A stretch of 56,896 nucleotides of DNA from Crocinitomicaceae bacterium (lineage in GTDB: Bacteria; Bacteroidota; Bacteroidia; Flavobacteriales_D; Crocinitomicaceae): the NCBI GenBank assembly GCA_029238665.1, contig JAQWFQ010000008.1, positions 1-56,896 of the forward strand, written 5' to 3'. The first letter of the stretch is position 1. The number at the start of each line of letters is the position of its first letter. Under the pieces are notes generated by a model. The model was given only the letters and a program-made list of their open reading frames with translations. It was not told the DNA's origin and did no database searches. Below, one piece after another: positions 1 through 8,474 of this stretch. The translations under genes and the position numbers were made by a program.

Positions 1-52
1 TTTTACGTTTCAAGTCACTGATTAACGCACTAGCACTTTTCTTTTTTGTCAT
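1..52 (-). CDS. Possible 5' end of a gene running off the left edge
   Basis: On the minus strand an ATG at 52-50 opens a frame that stays open to the window edge, giving 17 lysine-rich residues beginning MTKKKSASALISDLKRK. Nothing in so short a piece identifies a family, and I see no convincing TAnnTTTG box upstream. It is listed because the frame is open and the composition is gene-like. It could equally be chance. Confidence 0.3.
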   Translation of the reverse strand, partial: MTKKKSASALISDLKRK

Positions 53-113
53 TACTGGTATTATTTAAAGGTTAATATAAATATTAAACCTCTATCTTAA
101 ACTTAAGACCTAA

Positions 114-569
114 GTAGTTCACCTTTGGCTGACGTTACACACGCTTATTATAGATGGTTGGACTATCACTTCAACTAATGTGGTCTGCTCGGACAGCATA
201 TTAGTCAATAGTATTGATGTTGGAGTTGTCCAGTCAGTAAACCTACTGATTGCTAGCCAATTGGAAGCGACATACCAGTGGCTTAACTGTGATAATGGTA
301 ACACCATTATTAATGGGGAAACGAATCAATCATATACTCCAACAAGTACGGGTAATTATGCTGTAGAGGTAACTTTAAATGGATGTATTGATACTTCAGC
401 TTGTTTCTTGGTAGCTTACACTGGGCTTGAAGAAATAACACAAACAGAAAAGAAACTTACAAGGATCGTAGACCTTATGGGTCGTGATACAGAATTTAAA
501 CCCAACACACCGCTAATTTTTGTTTACTCTGATGGAACCAGAGAAAGAGTAATGAAATTAGAAGAATAA
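114..569 (+). pseudogene. Decayed 3' end of a secreted adhesin with a T9SS-like C-terminal domain
   Basis: The frame is open from the in-frame stop at 111-113 to 569, but it has no convincing start; the first usable codon is a GTG at 180. The residues match the tail of large Bacteroidota surface proteins: an Ig-like/PKD-like repeat (TYQWLNC, then SYTPTSTGNYAVEV and a Cys pair), then a C-terminal segment with LTRIVDLMGRDTEFKPN and FVYSDGTRERVMKLEE. The latter resembles the type IX secretion sorting domains of Crocinitomicaceae-like proteins. All frames upstream (53-113) carry stops, so the secretion signal and most of the repeats are missing. I infer a truncated remnant rather than a working gene. 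A short intact protein from the GTG is less likely because it would have no signal peptide. Confidence 0.6.
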
Positions 570-690
570 AAAATCAGATAGCGTTTCTAGTAATGAGGGG
601 CTTTTTTGATGCACATAACAGCACCTATACTTCACACCTTTTAACTCTTATCTTGTGCTAGCGGCTCGAAATTATAGCCAGCCGTTACCC

Positions 691-1560
691 TTACCCCTCC
701 CTAACAAACTCCCAATCCTTTACCGCTTCAAAGCGTTCTCTTGCTTCAGTGTTAGAAGGGTGTTGTAACAATGATTCTACAGAAACTTCCGGTAAAAAAT
801 CATTGGCTAAATCTTCACGTACATAAATAAAATTAAAGCCCAATTCGTTTGCTCCAACCAGTCTGTATCCTTTCTTTTTCGCAAGTTTAGTCATTGCAAC
901 TGGCGATGCGCCATGATAGGTTGGGTGTTTTCCAGGGTAGAAGTATTCTGGGTCGTAAGGAACAATAATATCATTCATTCCAAATTCATTGTGTGTTTCA
1001 ATAATTACTACCTGAGCAGAAACACAATCAATGGCTTTCCATACCCAATAATCATTCCCGTCAATGTCAATTGAAAGCAAACCAACTTCACCTTGCATTC
1101 CGCCTTCTTCTATGAGTTGGTTGATGTTTTCTGCAGTAATAAAAGCTTGTTTAAAAACAGGAGATTGTACCTTCGAATTTCCATGCTTTTTATAAAAAAA
1201 GCGTCCACGGGCTAGCGCTTTTTCATTTCCATCTAAATACAAGCCTGTAAAATCATGGTTGTAATAGAGGTTTGCAGAATTGCTATTTATACCATCATCG
1301 GCACCAAACTCAATGAATGTTTTATGCTTCATTCCAAGAATTGAAAAGACATAAAGTAACAAGCCATCTTCCTCAAATTGAGAAAATAATTTAAAGCCCG
1401 ATTCCGTAATGTTGGGCAGTTTACCCTCCAACATACACGAGTGGTAGTATGCCATTAATTCTTCCTGTTCTGCGCGCACTTCAGGTTTAAACCGTTTTTT
1501 GATTGTATAGTATTTGAGGTACTTTTTAAGTATGTGCTTGAGCCCAGGATTCATCTTCAT
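691..1560 (-). CDS. FkbM-like SAM-dependent methyltransferase
   Basis: This 289-residue protein has a Rossmann methyltransferase core. The glycine-rich SAM loop is FIEFGADDG (about residues 82-90), followed by an acidic strand (TGLYLDGN), then LLSIDIDGNDYWVW near 161-174 and VIIETH near 186-190. This pattern fits the FkbM/Methyltransf_21 group, which often methylates sugars or glycolipids. The substrate cannot be read from the sequence, and no sugar genes lie next to it. The start is the ATG at 1560 rather than the upstream TTG at 1566, because a perfect -7 box (TACTTTTG) ends 3 bases before that ATG. The gene stands alone and is transcribed away from the MazG-like gene at 1662. Confidence 0.75.
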   Translation of the reverse strand: MKMNPGLKHILKKYLKYYTIKKRFKPEVRAEQEELMAYYHSCMLEGKLPNITESGFKLFSQFEEDGLLLYVFSILGMKHKTFIEFGADDGINSNSANLYYNHDFTGLYLDGNEKALARGRFFYKKHGNSKVQSPVFKQAFITAENINQLIEEGGMQGEVGLLSIDIDGNDYWVWKAIDCVSAQVVIIETHNEFGMNDIIVPYDPEYFYPGKHPTYHGASPVAMTKLAKKKGYRLVGANELGFNFIYVREDLANDFLPEVSVESLLQHPSNTEARERFEAVKDWEFVREG

Positions 1561-1563
1561 ACT

Positions 1564-1571
1564 CAAAAGTA
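1564..1571 (-). promoter_or_regulatory. -7 box of a probably leaderless promoter (methyltransferase)
   Basis: On the minus strand the sequence reads TACTTTTG-AGT-ATG, so the Bacteroidota -7 element ends 3 bases before the start codon. Transcription would begin at or next to the A of ATG. I see no clear -33 TTTG at the usual distance. Confidence 0.6.
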
Positions 1572-1661
1572 GGGAATCTATTTAATTTCCGGTCTTTTTT
1601 AGGGTCCTTTTATCTTGTGAATATAGTTTCAAATTTCAATCTTTGTTACAAATACAAAAGG

Positions 1662-2054
1662 ATGACATTAAAAGATACAATTGGTGCAGTAGAAAAGTTT
1701 CATGATGCATTTGGGATTGAAAATAATCATGAACCAACTGCTGTAATTAGCGAAGCAGATTATACGCTACGCCACAAACTAATGGCCGAAGAAAATGAGG
1801 AATATTTAGACGCTGTTAAAGCGGGTGATTTAGTTGAAATTGCAGACGCTTTAGGAGATCAATTGTACATTCTTTGCGGTACAATTCTGAAACATGGTAT
1901 GCAGCATAAAATTGCAGAGGTGTTTGAAGAAATTCAACGTTCAAACATGTCTAAGCTAGATAAAGATGGAAACGCAATTTACCGTGAAGATGGAAAGATT
2001 TTAAAATCTGATTTATACTTTAAGCCAAATATTAAGAGTATTCTTGATAAATAA
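1662..2054 (+). CDS. MazG/HisE-like nucleoside triphosphate pyrophosphohydrolase (DR2231-type)
   Basis: This 130-residue all-alpha NTP pyrophosphohydrolase has the paired acidic helices of the MazG/HisE superfamily: EENEE at 43-47, then EIADALGD at 59-66, giving an ExxE...ExxD metal site. The tail (SNMSKLDKDGN, then KILKSDLYFKPNI) is typical of the DR2231-like subgroup, whose members hydrolyse dUTP or other nucleotides to monophosphate and pyrophosphate. The ATG at 1662 is preferred to the GTG at 1617, because residues encoded before it match nothing in the family. The gene converges with a second MazG-like gene that ends at 2080. Substrate specificity cannot be inferred. Confidence 0.8.
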   Translation: MTLKDTIGAVEKFHDAFGIENNHEPTAVISEADYTLRHKLMAEENEEYLDAVKAGDLVEIADALGDQLYILCGTILKHGMQHKIAEVFEEIQRSNMSKLDKDGNAIYREDGKILKSDLYFKPNIKSILDK

Positions 2055-2079
2055 AGATATCGCTAGCGCGGTGTTTTGA

Positions 2080-2406
2080 TTACTTCAATTTATCATTGTC
2101 CAAGTGCCGTGTAGCATCACGGTTTGTTTTCTTTTCAAAGTTTTTTTGAATGGCTTTTTCTAAGTCAACCCCAGTTTGATTTGCGAGACAGGTCAATACA
2201 AACAATACATCTGCAAGTTCTTCGCCAAGGTCTTTGTTTTTATCGCTTTCTTTCTCGCTTTGTTCGCCATAACGACGCGCCATAATGCGCGCAACCTCCC
2301 CAACTTCTTCCATCAACATTGCCGTATTGGTCATTTCATCGAAATAGCGAACGCCGTATTGCTTAATCCATTGATCTACTTTTTCTTGAAGTGCTTTTAG
2401 TTCCAT
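2080..2406 (-). CDS. MazG-like nucleotide pyrophosphohydrolase
   Basis: This is a 108-residue single-domain MazG-like protein. Its metal-binding residues are visible as EEVGE at 33-37 and EELAD at 62-66, flanking a short charged loop (about 48-60). The family cleaves NTPs to NMP and pyrophosphate, often as house-cleaning of damaged nucleotides. It is the last gene of an rsgA-dtd-mazG unit: its ATG overlaps the dtd stop by one base (TAATG), so translation is probably coupled. The convergent neighbour is another MazG-superfamily protein, but the two share only the fold signature, so they do not look like a recent duplication. Confidence 0.85.
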   Translation of the reverse strand: MELKALQEKVDQWIKQYGVRYFDEMTNTAMLMEEVGEVARIMARRYGEQSEKESDKNKDLGEELADVLFVLTCLANQTGVDLEKAIQKNFEKKTNRDATRHLDNDKLK

Positions 2407-2858
2407 TACTGTTTGTTTTTTGAGTCAATCCAAATAGTGACAGGCCCATCATTGATTAATGAAACCTTCATGTCTGTACCAAAAATTCCTGAAGCTACTT
2501 TCTGGTTTTGAGCAGATTTAAGTTGTTTAATAAATGATTCGTATAAGGGGATTGCCTGCCCAGGTTTTGCTGCTTTGATGTAGCTAGGTCTATTCCCTTT
2601 TTTTGTAGATGCGTGAAGTGTGAATTGGCTTATAACAAGAAACTCTGCGTCTACATCCGAACTTGACAAGTTCATTTTTCCGTGTTCATCACTAAAAATT
2701 CGGAGGCCAACAACTTTTTGAATCAACCAATCAATATCTTCTTGATGATCATCTTCTCCAATTCCAAGAAAGAGTAAAAGCCCTTGATTAATTTCACCAT
2801 TGATTTGAGTGTCAATTTTGACTGAAGCTTCGTTAACACGTTGAACTAACAGTCTCAT
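2406..2858 (-). CDS. dtd: D-aminoacyl-tRNA deacylase
   Basis: This 150-residue protein is full length for DTD, which removes D-amino acids (and glycine mischarged on tRNA-Ala) from tRNA. Diagnostic motifs are SQFTL at 77-81 and the Gly-cisPro motif in NDGPVT at 136-141, preceded by GIFGTDMKV. The start ATG at 2858 overlaps the rsgA stop by four bases (ATGA), and the stop overlaps the next gene by one base, so rsgA, dtd and the MazG-like gene form one tightly coupled operon. Confidence 0.95.
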   Translation of the reverse strand: MRLLVQRVNEASVKIDTQINGEINQGLLLFLGIGEDDHQEDIDWLIQKVVGLRIFSDEHGKMNLSSSDVDAEFLVISQFTLHASTKKGNRPSYIKAAKPGQAIPLYESFIKQLKSAQNQKVASGIFGTDMKVSLINDGPVTIWIDSKNKQ

Positions 2859-3805
2859 CCAAAAATGTTTTTACGGTGAATGTCATTTTCATCCTCCTCC
2901 ATTAATTGGACATATGTAGAATACCTACTTTCGTCAATACGATCAAATTCTAAAGCATCTTTAATAGCACATTTAGGCTCGTTTAAATGCTGGCAATTGT
3001 TAAACTTACAATCACTCATTAGCGCCCTCATTTCAGGAAAGTAATGCGATATCACAGCCTTGTCGAGGTCTACAATTCCAAAAGCACGAATACCGGGTGT
3101 GTCCACAATGTATCCTCCACTTTGTAGCTTGTGCATCTCGGCAAAGGTTGTTGTATGTTGCCCTTGTTGGTGCGCGTTTGAAATTTCGTTTGTAACAATA
3201 TTCAAGTTGGCATCAATGGCATTAATGAGCGTACTTTTTCCAACTCCACTGTGTCCAGATATCATAACTTGTTTTCCGTTAATTTCTTGCTTTAAAAAGT
3301 CAAGACTTTTAGGGTCTAATGCGGATACTTTACGGCACGGGTAACCAATGCGTTCGTACAGATCCATCAATGCATCAATGTATTCTAGATCATCTTCAGA
3401 ATACATGTCAATTTTATTGAAAAGAATTGTTGTTGGAATTCGGAATGATTCTGCTGAAACTAAAAAACGATCAATAAAAGCTAAGTGAGTGACAGGGGAG
3501 TGTATGGTTACCAATAAATAAGCACGGTCAATATTTGCGGCTAAAATTTGTGACTGTTTACTCAGGTTTGTCGATTTACGAACAATATAATTTGTACGTG
3601 TTTCAATGGACTCAATGACACGATTTCCCTCATCGTCTTCATCCTTAGAAAGTACTACAACATCGCCAACGGAAATAGGGTTTGTTGTCTTTAATCCCTG
3701 TAAGCGCATTTTCCCTCGAATTCGACACTTCACTAATGACCCGTCGTTCAATTCTACATTGTACCATTTACCGGTAGATTTCAATACTTTTCCTGTATCA
3801 CTCAT
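2855..3805 (-). CDS. rsgA: Ribosome small-subunit-dependent GTPase A
   Basis: RsgA (YjeQ) is a late 30S maturation GTPase. The 316-residue product shows the circularly permuted G-domain order of the family: G4 NKID at 130-133, then G1 GHSGVGKST at 184-192, then G3 DTPG at 235-238. It also has a C-terminal zinc knuckle (C266, C271, H273, C279) and an N-terminal OB fold. The start is the ATG at 3805. The upstream TTG at 3814 is rejected because it lies inside the -7 promoter box. It is the first gene of the rsgA-dtd-mazG operon. Confidence 0.95.
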   Translation of the reverse strand: MSDTGKVLKSTGKWYNVELNDGSLVKCRIRGKMRLQGLKTTNPISVGDVVVLSKDEDDEGNRVIESIETRTNYIVRKSTNLSKQSQILAANIDRAYLLVTIHSPVTHLAFIDRFLVSAESFRIPTTILFNKIDMYSEDDLEYIDALMDLYERIGYPCRKVSALDPKSLDFLKQEINGKQVMISGHSGVGKSTLINAIDANLNIVTNEISNAHQQGQHTTTFAEMHKLQSGGYIVDTPGIRAFGIVDLDKAVISHYFPEMRALMSDCKFNNCQHLNEPKCAIKDALEFDRIDESRYSTYVQLMEEDENDIHRKNIFG

Positions 3806-3811
3806 TGAACA

Positions 3812-3819
3812 CAAAGTTA
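3812..3819 (-). promoter_or_regulatory. -7 box of the rsgA operon promoter, nearly leaderless
   Basis: The minus strand reads TAACTTTG, then six bases (TGTTCA), then ATG. This is a perfect TAnnTTTG element, so the transcript would carry only a few untranslated bases. The rest of the 179-base divergent region to gldA shows no further clear element; a TAAATTCG near 3959 on the plus strand could serve gldA. Confidence 0.55.
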
Positions 3820-3984
3820 CGTATTGTTCTGAACTCTAACTACTGAATATGAGCTTGAAAGCGCTTTTTAAGTAAAATTGGTTGATTTGTAGATGTTTTA
3901 ATTGGTGCGCTTCACTCAATAGAGCGATTATTCCAATCATATTCTATCAATATTCCTTAAATTCGCTAGTTCAAACTTGAGCGC

Positions 3985-4890
3985 ATGTCAATTGAAGTAA
4001 AAAATCTAGTTAAATATTACGGAGATCAAGCCGCTGTGAAGGATATTTCCTTTAATGTTAAGCAAGGAGAAATTGTCGGTTTTTTAGGTCCAAATGGTGC
4101 AGGAAAGTCAACGACAATGAAAGTGATTACGGGTTACATTTCTGCCTCAGCTGGAGAAGTTAAGGTATGTGGAATGCCCGTTTCGGTTGATTCCTTAGAA
4201 ACGAGACAACTTATTGGATATCTTCCTGAACACAACCCGCTATACTTGGACATGTATGTAAAGGAGTATTTGAGATTTGTAGCAAAGATTTATAAAGTAG
4301 ACCGTGTGGACGATCGTGTTGCAGACATGATTAAGAAAGTGGGTTTAGAGGAAGAGCAAAATAAAAAAATTGGCGCACTTTCAAAAGGTTACCGCCAGCG
4401 TGTAGGATTGGCACAAGCAATTATTCATGACCCTAAGGTCTTAATTTTAGACGAACCTACATCTGGGTTGGATCCAAATCAATTGGTCGAGATTCGTCAG
4501 TTGATTAAGTCGATTGGTAAAGAAAAAACAGTGATGCTTTCAACGCATATTATGCAAGAGGTTGAGGCCATTTGCGACCGTGTTGTTATTGTTAATAAAG
4601 GCGAGATAGTTGCCGATGATAAAGCCGTAGATTTACAACAGAAAGCACAAGTTCAGACTGTTTATGTTGAGTTTGAAGGAAGTGTTTCTAGAAATCAATT
4701 AAGTAATATTAAGGGCGTAAGTAAAGTAGAAAGTTTAGGAGAAGGGTGGCTATTAGAGTCAAAAGATGCGATTGATTTAAGAAAAGTAATCGCCCAATTT
4801 GCCCAAGAATATAACGTATTAACATTAACCCTTCGCAAGGAAGAGAAAACCTTAGAAGAAGTATTTAAAACATTGACAAACCAATTATAA
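3985..4890 (+). CDS. gldA: Gliding-motility ABC transporter ATP-binding protein GldA
   Basis: This 301-residue ABC ATPase is the usual length for GldA. Walker A is GPNGAGKS (35-42), the signature is LSKGYRQR (132-139) and Walker B is VLILDEP (152-158), with PEHNPLY in the Q-loop region as in GldA proteins. In Flavobacterium GldA works with GldF and GldG in an ABC system linked to gliding. The membrane subunits are not in this window, so a role in gliding is inferred from similarity only. The stop overlaps the tyrS start by one base (TAATG). Confidence 0.85.
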   Translation: MSIEVKNLVKYYGDQAAVKDISFNVKQGEIVGFLGPNGAGKSTTMKVITGYISASAGEVKVCGMPVSVDSLETRQLIGYLPEHNPLYLDMYVKEYLRFVAKIYKVDRVDDRVADMIKKVGLEEEQNKKIGALSKGYRQRVGLAQAIIHDPKVLILDEPTSGLDPNQLVEIRQLIKSIGKEKTVMLSTHIMQEVEAICDRVVIVNKGEIVADDKAVDLQQKAQVQTVYVEFEGSVSRNQLSNIKGVSKVESLGEGWLLESKDAIDLRKVIAQFAQEYNVLTLTLRKEEKTLEEVFKTLTNQL

Positions 4891-6170
4891 TGCCGAATAA
4901 TTTTATCGAAGAGTTACAGTGGAGAGGGATGATACATGACATTATGCCTGGAACAGAGGAAGCACTTTTAAAGCAAGTATCGTCTGGTTATATTGGGTTT
5001 GACCCAACGGCAGATTCACTGCATATTGGGAATTTGGTTCAGATAATGACCTTAACCCATTTTCAACGTGCGGGGCATAAACCATTTGCATTGGTTGGTG
5101 GAGCAACGGGTATGGTTGGAGATCCTTCGGGAAAATCACAAGAACGAAATCTGTTGGATTCTAAAACATTGGACCATAATGTTGCCTGCGTGAAAAAACA
5201 ATTGGAGCGTTTTCTTGATTTTGACTGTGGAGAAAACTCTGCAGAGATGGTGAATAATTACGATTGGTTTAAGTCATTTAGCTTTCTTGATTTTATTCGC
5301 GATGTTGGAAAACACTTATCTGTAAACTATATGTTGGCAAAAGATTCTGTAAAGTCTCGTCTAGAAACAGGAATGTCATTTACAGAATTTTCGTACCAAT
5401 TGGTACAAGGCTACGATTATTATTACTTGAATAAGCATAAAGACTGTATTCTTCAACTTGGGGGGTCTGACCAATGGGGAAACATTGTAACTGGAACCGA
5501 ACTTATTCGCCGTAAAGGTGGAGGGGAAGCGTATGCGGTAACAACACCATTAATTAAAAAAGCCGATGGAACTAAGTTTGGAAAAACGGCAGGAGGCAGC
5601 GTTTGGTTAGATGCAGAAAAAACATCGCCTTACCAGTATTATCAATATTGGATGAATGCAAGTGACGAAGATGCAGCTAACTTCATTAAAATTTTCACCT
5701 TAAAATCGCGCGAGGAAATTGAAGCAATTATTGCAGAACATGAAACAGCGCCACATTTAAGACTTCTTCAACAGGCTTTAGCTGAAGACATAACCATTAG
5801 GACGCATGGAGAGGAAGCCTTAGCTACGGCTATTGCAGCAACTAAAATTCTTTTTGGTAAATCAACATCTGACGACTTAAAATCGCTTTCTGAGAAAGAT
5901 TTCTTTGCAATATTTGACGGTGTTCCTCAAGCAACCGTTTCGCGTGCTGATGTGGAGAGTGGAATGGGTATTATTGATGCCTTATCTGCAAAGACAGGAT
6001 TTTTAGGGTCAAACGGAGAGGCTAGAAGAGCATTGAAAGAAAACTCAATTTCAGTAAATAAAGAAAAAGTAAACGATCAATACCGCGTTACTGCTGACAC
6101 ATTAATTAATGATAGGTATGTGCTTTTAGGGAAAGGAAAAAAGAACAACTATATATTGATTGTAGAATAG
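4890..6170 (+). CDS. tyrS: Tyrosyl-tRNA synthetase
   Basis: TyrS charges tRNA-Tyr. The 426-residue class I synthetase has the HIGH-type motif HIGN (45-48), the tyrosine-site segment QLGGSDQWGN (189-198), the KMSKS-type motif KFGKT (229-233) and a C-terminal S4-like RNA-binding domain (roughly 355-426). The start ATG shares its A with the gldA stop. The intergenic gap to the convergent truA is 6 bases. Confidence 0.97.
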   Translation: MPNNFIEELQWRGMIHDIMPGTEEALLKQVSSGYIGFDPTADSLHIGNLVQIMTLTHFQRAGHKPFALVGGATGMVGDPSGKSQERNLLDSKTLDHNVACVKKQLERFLDFDCGENSAEMVNNYDWFKSFSFLDFIRDVGKHLSVNYMLAKDSVKSRLETGMSFTEFSYQLVQGYDYYYLNKHKDCILQLGGSDQWGNIVTGTELIRRKGGGEAYAVTTPLIKKADGTKFGKTAGGSVWLDAEKTSPYQYYQYWMNASDEDAANFIKIFTLKSREEIEAIIAEHETAPHLRLLQQALAEDITIRTHGEEALATAIAATKILFGKSTSDDLKSLSEKDFFAIFDGVPQATVSRADVESGMGIIDALSAKTGFLGSNGEARRALKENSISVNKEKVNDQYRVTADTLINDRYVLLGKGKKNNYILIVE

Positions 6171-6176
6171 CTGAAT

Positions 6177-6923
6177 TTAAACCCCTTTAGGGTATTCAAC
6201 CTTCCATAAGAAAAGACCTTGGGCTGGTACGGATGTAGATGCAGCCTGACGATCCATAGCGTCTAAGATTGTATTAACATCTTCAGGCTTTGCTTTTCCT
6301 AGGCCTACATCGACAAGTGTACCAACTGTTGCACGTACCATGTTTCTTAAAAAACGATTGGCCGTAATTTCAAAATAACAGGCACCATTTTCTAATTGAA
6401 CCCAGTGTGCTGTTTTCACATCGCAAATGTTTGTTTTTACGTCGGTATGAATTTTGGACAGTGATGTAAAGTCTTTTTTTCCGATGAGGTGACGCGCAGC
6501 TTCATTCATCTTCTCAAAATCTAAATCATTTGTAACGAGCCAGCTTTGTCCCTGCTTAAATGGATCTTTGTTTTTATGAATGAAATAACGGTATGTCCTA
6601 GAGTTTGCATCAAACCGGGCATGACTATTTTCGTTTACTGTAAACACCTTATGAATTACAACCGATTTTGGAAGCATGCGATTGAGCTTAAAAATAAATT
6701 GAGCTGTATTTTCAATTACAGGAAGCTCAGTATGTAAAACAAAGTGGTGGGCGTGCACACCTGTGTCTGTTCTACCACACCCTAGAACTTTAACCGCGGT
6801 ATTCGAGTTCAGTTTTGTTAGGCAATCTTCAATAACTTCCTGAACAGAAATTTGCCTGGGTTGACGTTGCCATCCGTAATAATCTTCTCCGTTATATGCG
6901 AGTTCAATGAAATACCGTTGCAT
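6177..6923 (-). CDS. truA: tRNA pseudouridine(38-40) synthase
   Basis: TruA isomerises uridines 38-40 in the anticodon arm. The 248-residue protein carries the catalytic loop RTDTGVHA (51-58) with the nucleophilic aspartate D53, plus the C-terminal FLRNMVRATVGTLVDVG segment typical of the family. The ATG at 6923 is preceded by a perfect -7 box only four bases away, so the gene has its own promoter and is probably leaderless. Confidence 0.96.
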   Translation of the reverse strand: MQRYFIELAYNGEDYYGWQRQPRQISVQEVIEDCLTKLNSNTAVKVLGCGRTDTGVHAHHFVLHTELPVIENTAQFIFKLNRMLPKSVVIHKVFTVNENSHARFDANSRTYRYFIHKNKDPFKQGQSWLVTNDLDFEKMNEAARHLIGKKDFTSLSKIHTDVKTNICDVKTAHWVQLENGACYFEITANRFLRNMVRATVGTLVDVGLGKAKPEDVNTILDAMDRQAASTSVPAQGLFLWKVEYPKGV

Positions 6924-6927
6924 GGTC

Positions 6928-6935
6928 CAAAGATA
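6928..6935 (-). promoter_or_regulatory. -7 box of truA promoter, probably leaderless
   Basis: The minus strand reads TATCTTTG-GACC-ATG. The box ends 4 bases before the truA start codon and lies just downstream of the terminator that follows the PD40 gene. Confidence 0.6.
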
Positions 6936-6956
6936 ATAGAATGTCTAGTGAAAAAG

Positions 6957-6984
6957 AAAAAAACACCACCCTTTAGTAGGTGCT
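6957..6984 (-). terminator. Rho-independent terminator of the PD40/TPR gene
   Basis: Read on the minus strand, AGCACC (6984-6979) pairs with GGTGTT (6967-6962) with one G-U pair, and a run of T follows. It lies 14 bases downstream of the PD40 gene stop and upstream of the truA promoter. The stem is short, so confidence is moderate. Confidence 0.5.
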
Positions 6985-6997
6985 TCTCTGCCGTCGA

Positions 6998-8380
6998 TTA
7001 GTGTATTTTAGAATAATTAAAGCTACTCATGTCAATTTCATAACAATCAATACTTGCTTTTTTTCCTACAATTTCAAAGCTTGAAACAAAGCCCTTTTTT
7101 AATGCTTCGTTGTATGAAAAATGTGTATCGTTATTCACCGAGTTTATTCCATAACCTAGATTAACAGGAGTGCTCCATGTGTCTCCTTGCTTTTCGGAAA
7201 CATAAACATCCAAGCCTCCTAAGCCTAAATGTCCGTCAGAGCTGAAAAACAAAAACAATCCGTCAGGAGAAATAAAGGGAGTTGTTTCCCTTCCGGCAGT
7301 ATTGATTGCGTCCGAAAGTGGTAATGCATCTCCCCAAATCCCACCTTCTTTGTGAGACACATAAATATCGGTAGACCTTGACGCTCCTTTTCGGTCAGAG
7401 ACAAAGTACATGGTATTGCCATCTGAGGTTAAGCTTGCTGCACCTTCAAAATAAGAGGTGTTAATTTCCTTGATAGGTTTCGGGGCACCCCAGACTCCTT
7501 TATTGTTTAACCGTGCTTTACAAATGTCTGAACTCTTTGTTGTTTTTTTTGCATCTGTTGCTGTTGTATTAACTGTAAGGTAGGCGGTCAATCCATCGGC
7601 AGAAATGTAGTTTAATGCATCAAAACCATCCGAATTAAGTTTACCTAATTCATTCGTAGCAGTAGACCATTCTTTTAGTTCTTCATCATAAACAGAACTG
7701 TAAACATCTTCAAAATAACGCTGATCACCAGGGTTCATTTTCCCTCCTGTTGTGTTACTTCTTCTTGAAACAAAGTACATTGTTTTAGTGTCGCCAGACA
7801 ACAAGGTTCCGTAATCATCATACCCAGAGTTGATTTCATTTTTAATGCGCGTTCTTTTAAACTGTTCTCCTTGTTTAACCTGAGATTTAGCAAAATTACA
7901 TTCATCAATATGATGCTGTACACGCAGTAAGTTTGATTGTGATTTTGAAAATAAACCCGCTGCTTTTTGGTAGTTAGAAATGGCTATGTCGAGTTTTCCT
8001 AGGCGATGGTTTATTGCTCCAAACAAGAAGTAAATGTCGTTATTTACTTTATCTCCACCATTATCCATTGCTGAGTTTATATAGGTTAAAGCATAACCAA
8101 AATTGTCTAATTTATAATGACACTTTCCAATCCAATAGAGTGCTTTCCAGCTGTTTGGGTATTTGACCTCAGCCTGCCTAAATTTAATTAAAGCATTCTT
8201 TATTTTTCCGAGAGTATACATTGATTTTCCTTCATCGATAAGGTACGCTGCAGCTGTTTTTTCAATGATATTCGATGTGGAATCGGGTGGAATCGTTGAA
8301 TTGGAGTAGGCGAATAAATTTCCTATAAATGCAACATTAAAAGATAGTAAAACTAGAAAGTAATGTAGTTGTTTAGTCAT
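6998..8380 (-). CDS. Envelope protein with TPR and WD40-like PD40 repeats
   Basis: The 460-residue product starts with a signal peptide (hydrophobic LVLLSFNVAFIGNLFA). TPR-like helices follow (about 45-160; EGKSMYTLGKIKNALIKFRQAE, broken here as the first repeat, then YWIGKCHYKLDNFGYAL). A PD40 beta-propeller-like region comes next (about 190-440), with repeats ending in strings such as TMYFVSRRS, TMYFVSDRKG and FLFFSSDGHLGLGGLDVYV. In Bacteroidota this architecture is common in periplasmic or outer-membrane proteins, often with a C-terminal OmpA domain (PorE type). Here that domain is absent, so peptidoglycan anchoring cannot be claimed. Function unknown. Confidence 0.8.
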   Translation of the reverse strand: MTKQLHYFLVLLSFNVAFIGNLFAYSNSTIPPDSTSNIIEKTAAAYLIDEGKSMYTLGKIKNALIKFRQAEVKYPNSWKALYWIGKCHYKLDNFGYALTYINSAMDNGGDKVNNDIYFLFGAINHRLGKLDIAISNYQKAAGLFSKSQSNLLRVQHHIDECNFAKSQVKQGEQFKRTRIKNEINSGYDDYGTLLSGDTKTMYFVSRRSNTTGGKMNPGDQRYFEDVYSSVYDEELKEWSTATNELGKLNSDGFDALNYISADGLTAYLTVNTTATDAKKTTKSSDICKARLNNKGVWGAPKPIKEINTSYFEGAASLTSDGNTMYFVSDRKGASRSTDIYVSHKEGGIWGDALPLSDAINTAGRETTPFISPDGLFLFFSSDGHLGLGGLDVYVSEKQGDTWSTPVNLGYGINSVNNDTHFSYNEALKKGFVSSFEIVGKKASIDCYEIDMSSFNYSKIH

Positions 8381-8474
8381 TGTTCGAAAGTTTAGTTTTA
8401 GACTTCAGTGAGCAAAAGTTAGACAAAAGAATGTAATTCTCTAAGAAAAAAAGAAAATAGTTCGTTTATCTGTC

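Noticed and set aside
662-681. Small CGGCT/AGCCG inverted repeat between the adhesin remnant and the methyltransferase gene
   Set aside because: The stem is short and has no T run on either strand, so I do not call a terminator.
2055-2079. ATCGCTAGCG palindromic stretch between the convergent pyrophosphohydrolase genes
   Set aside because: Too short and without a T run; chance palindrome is likely.
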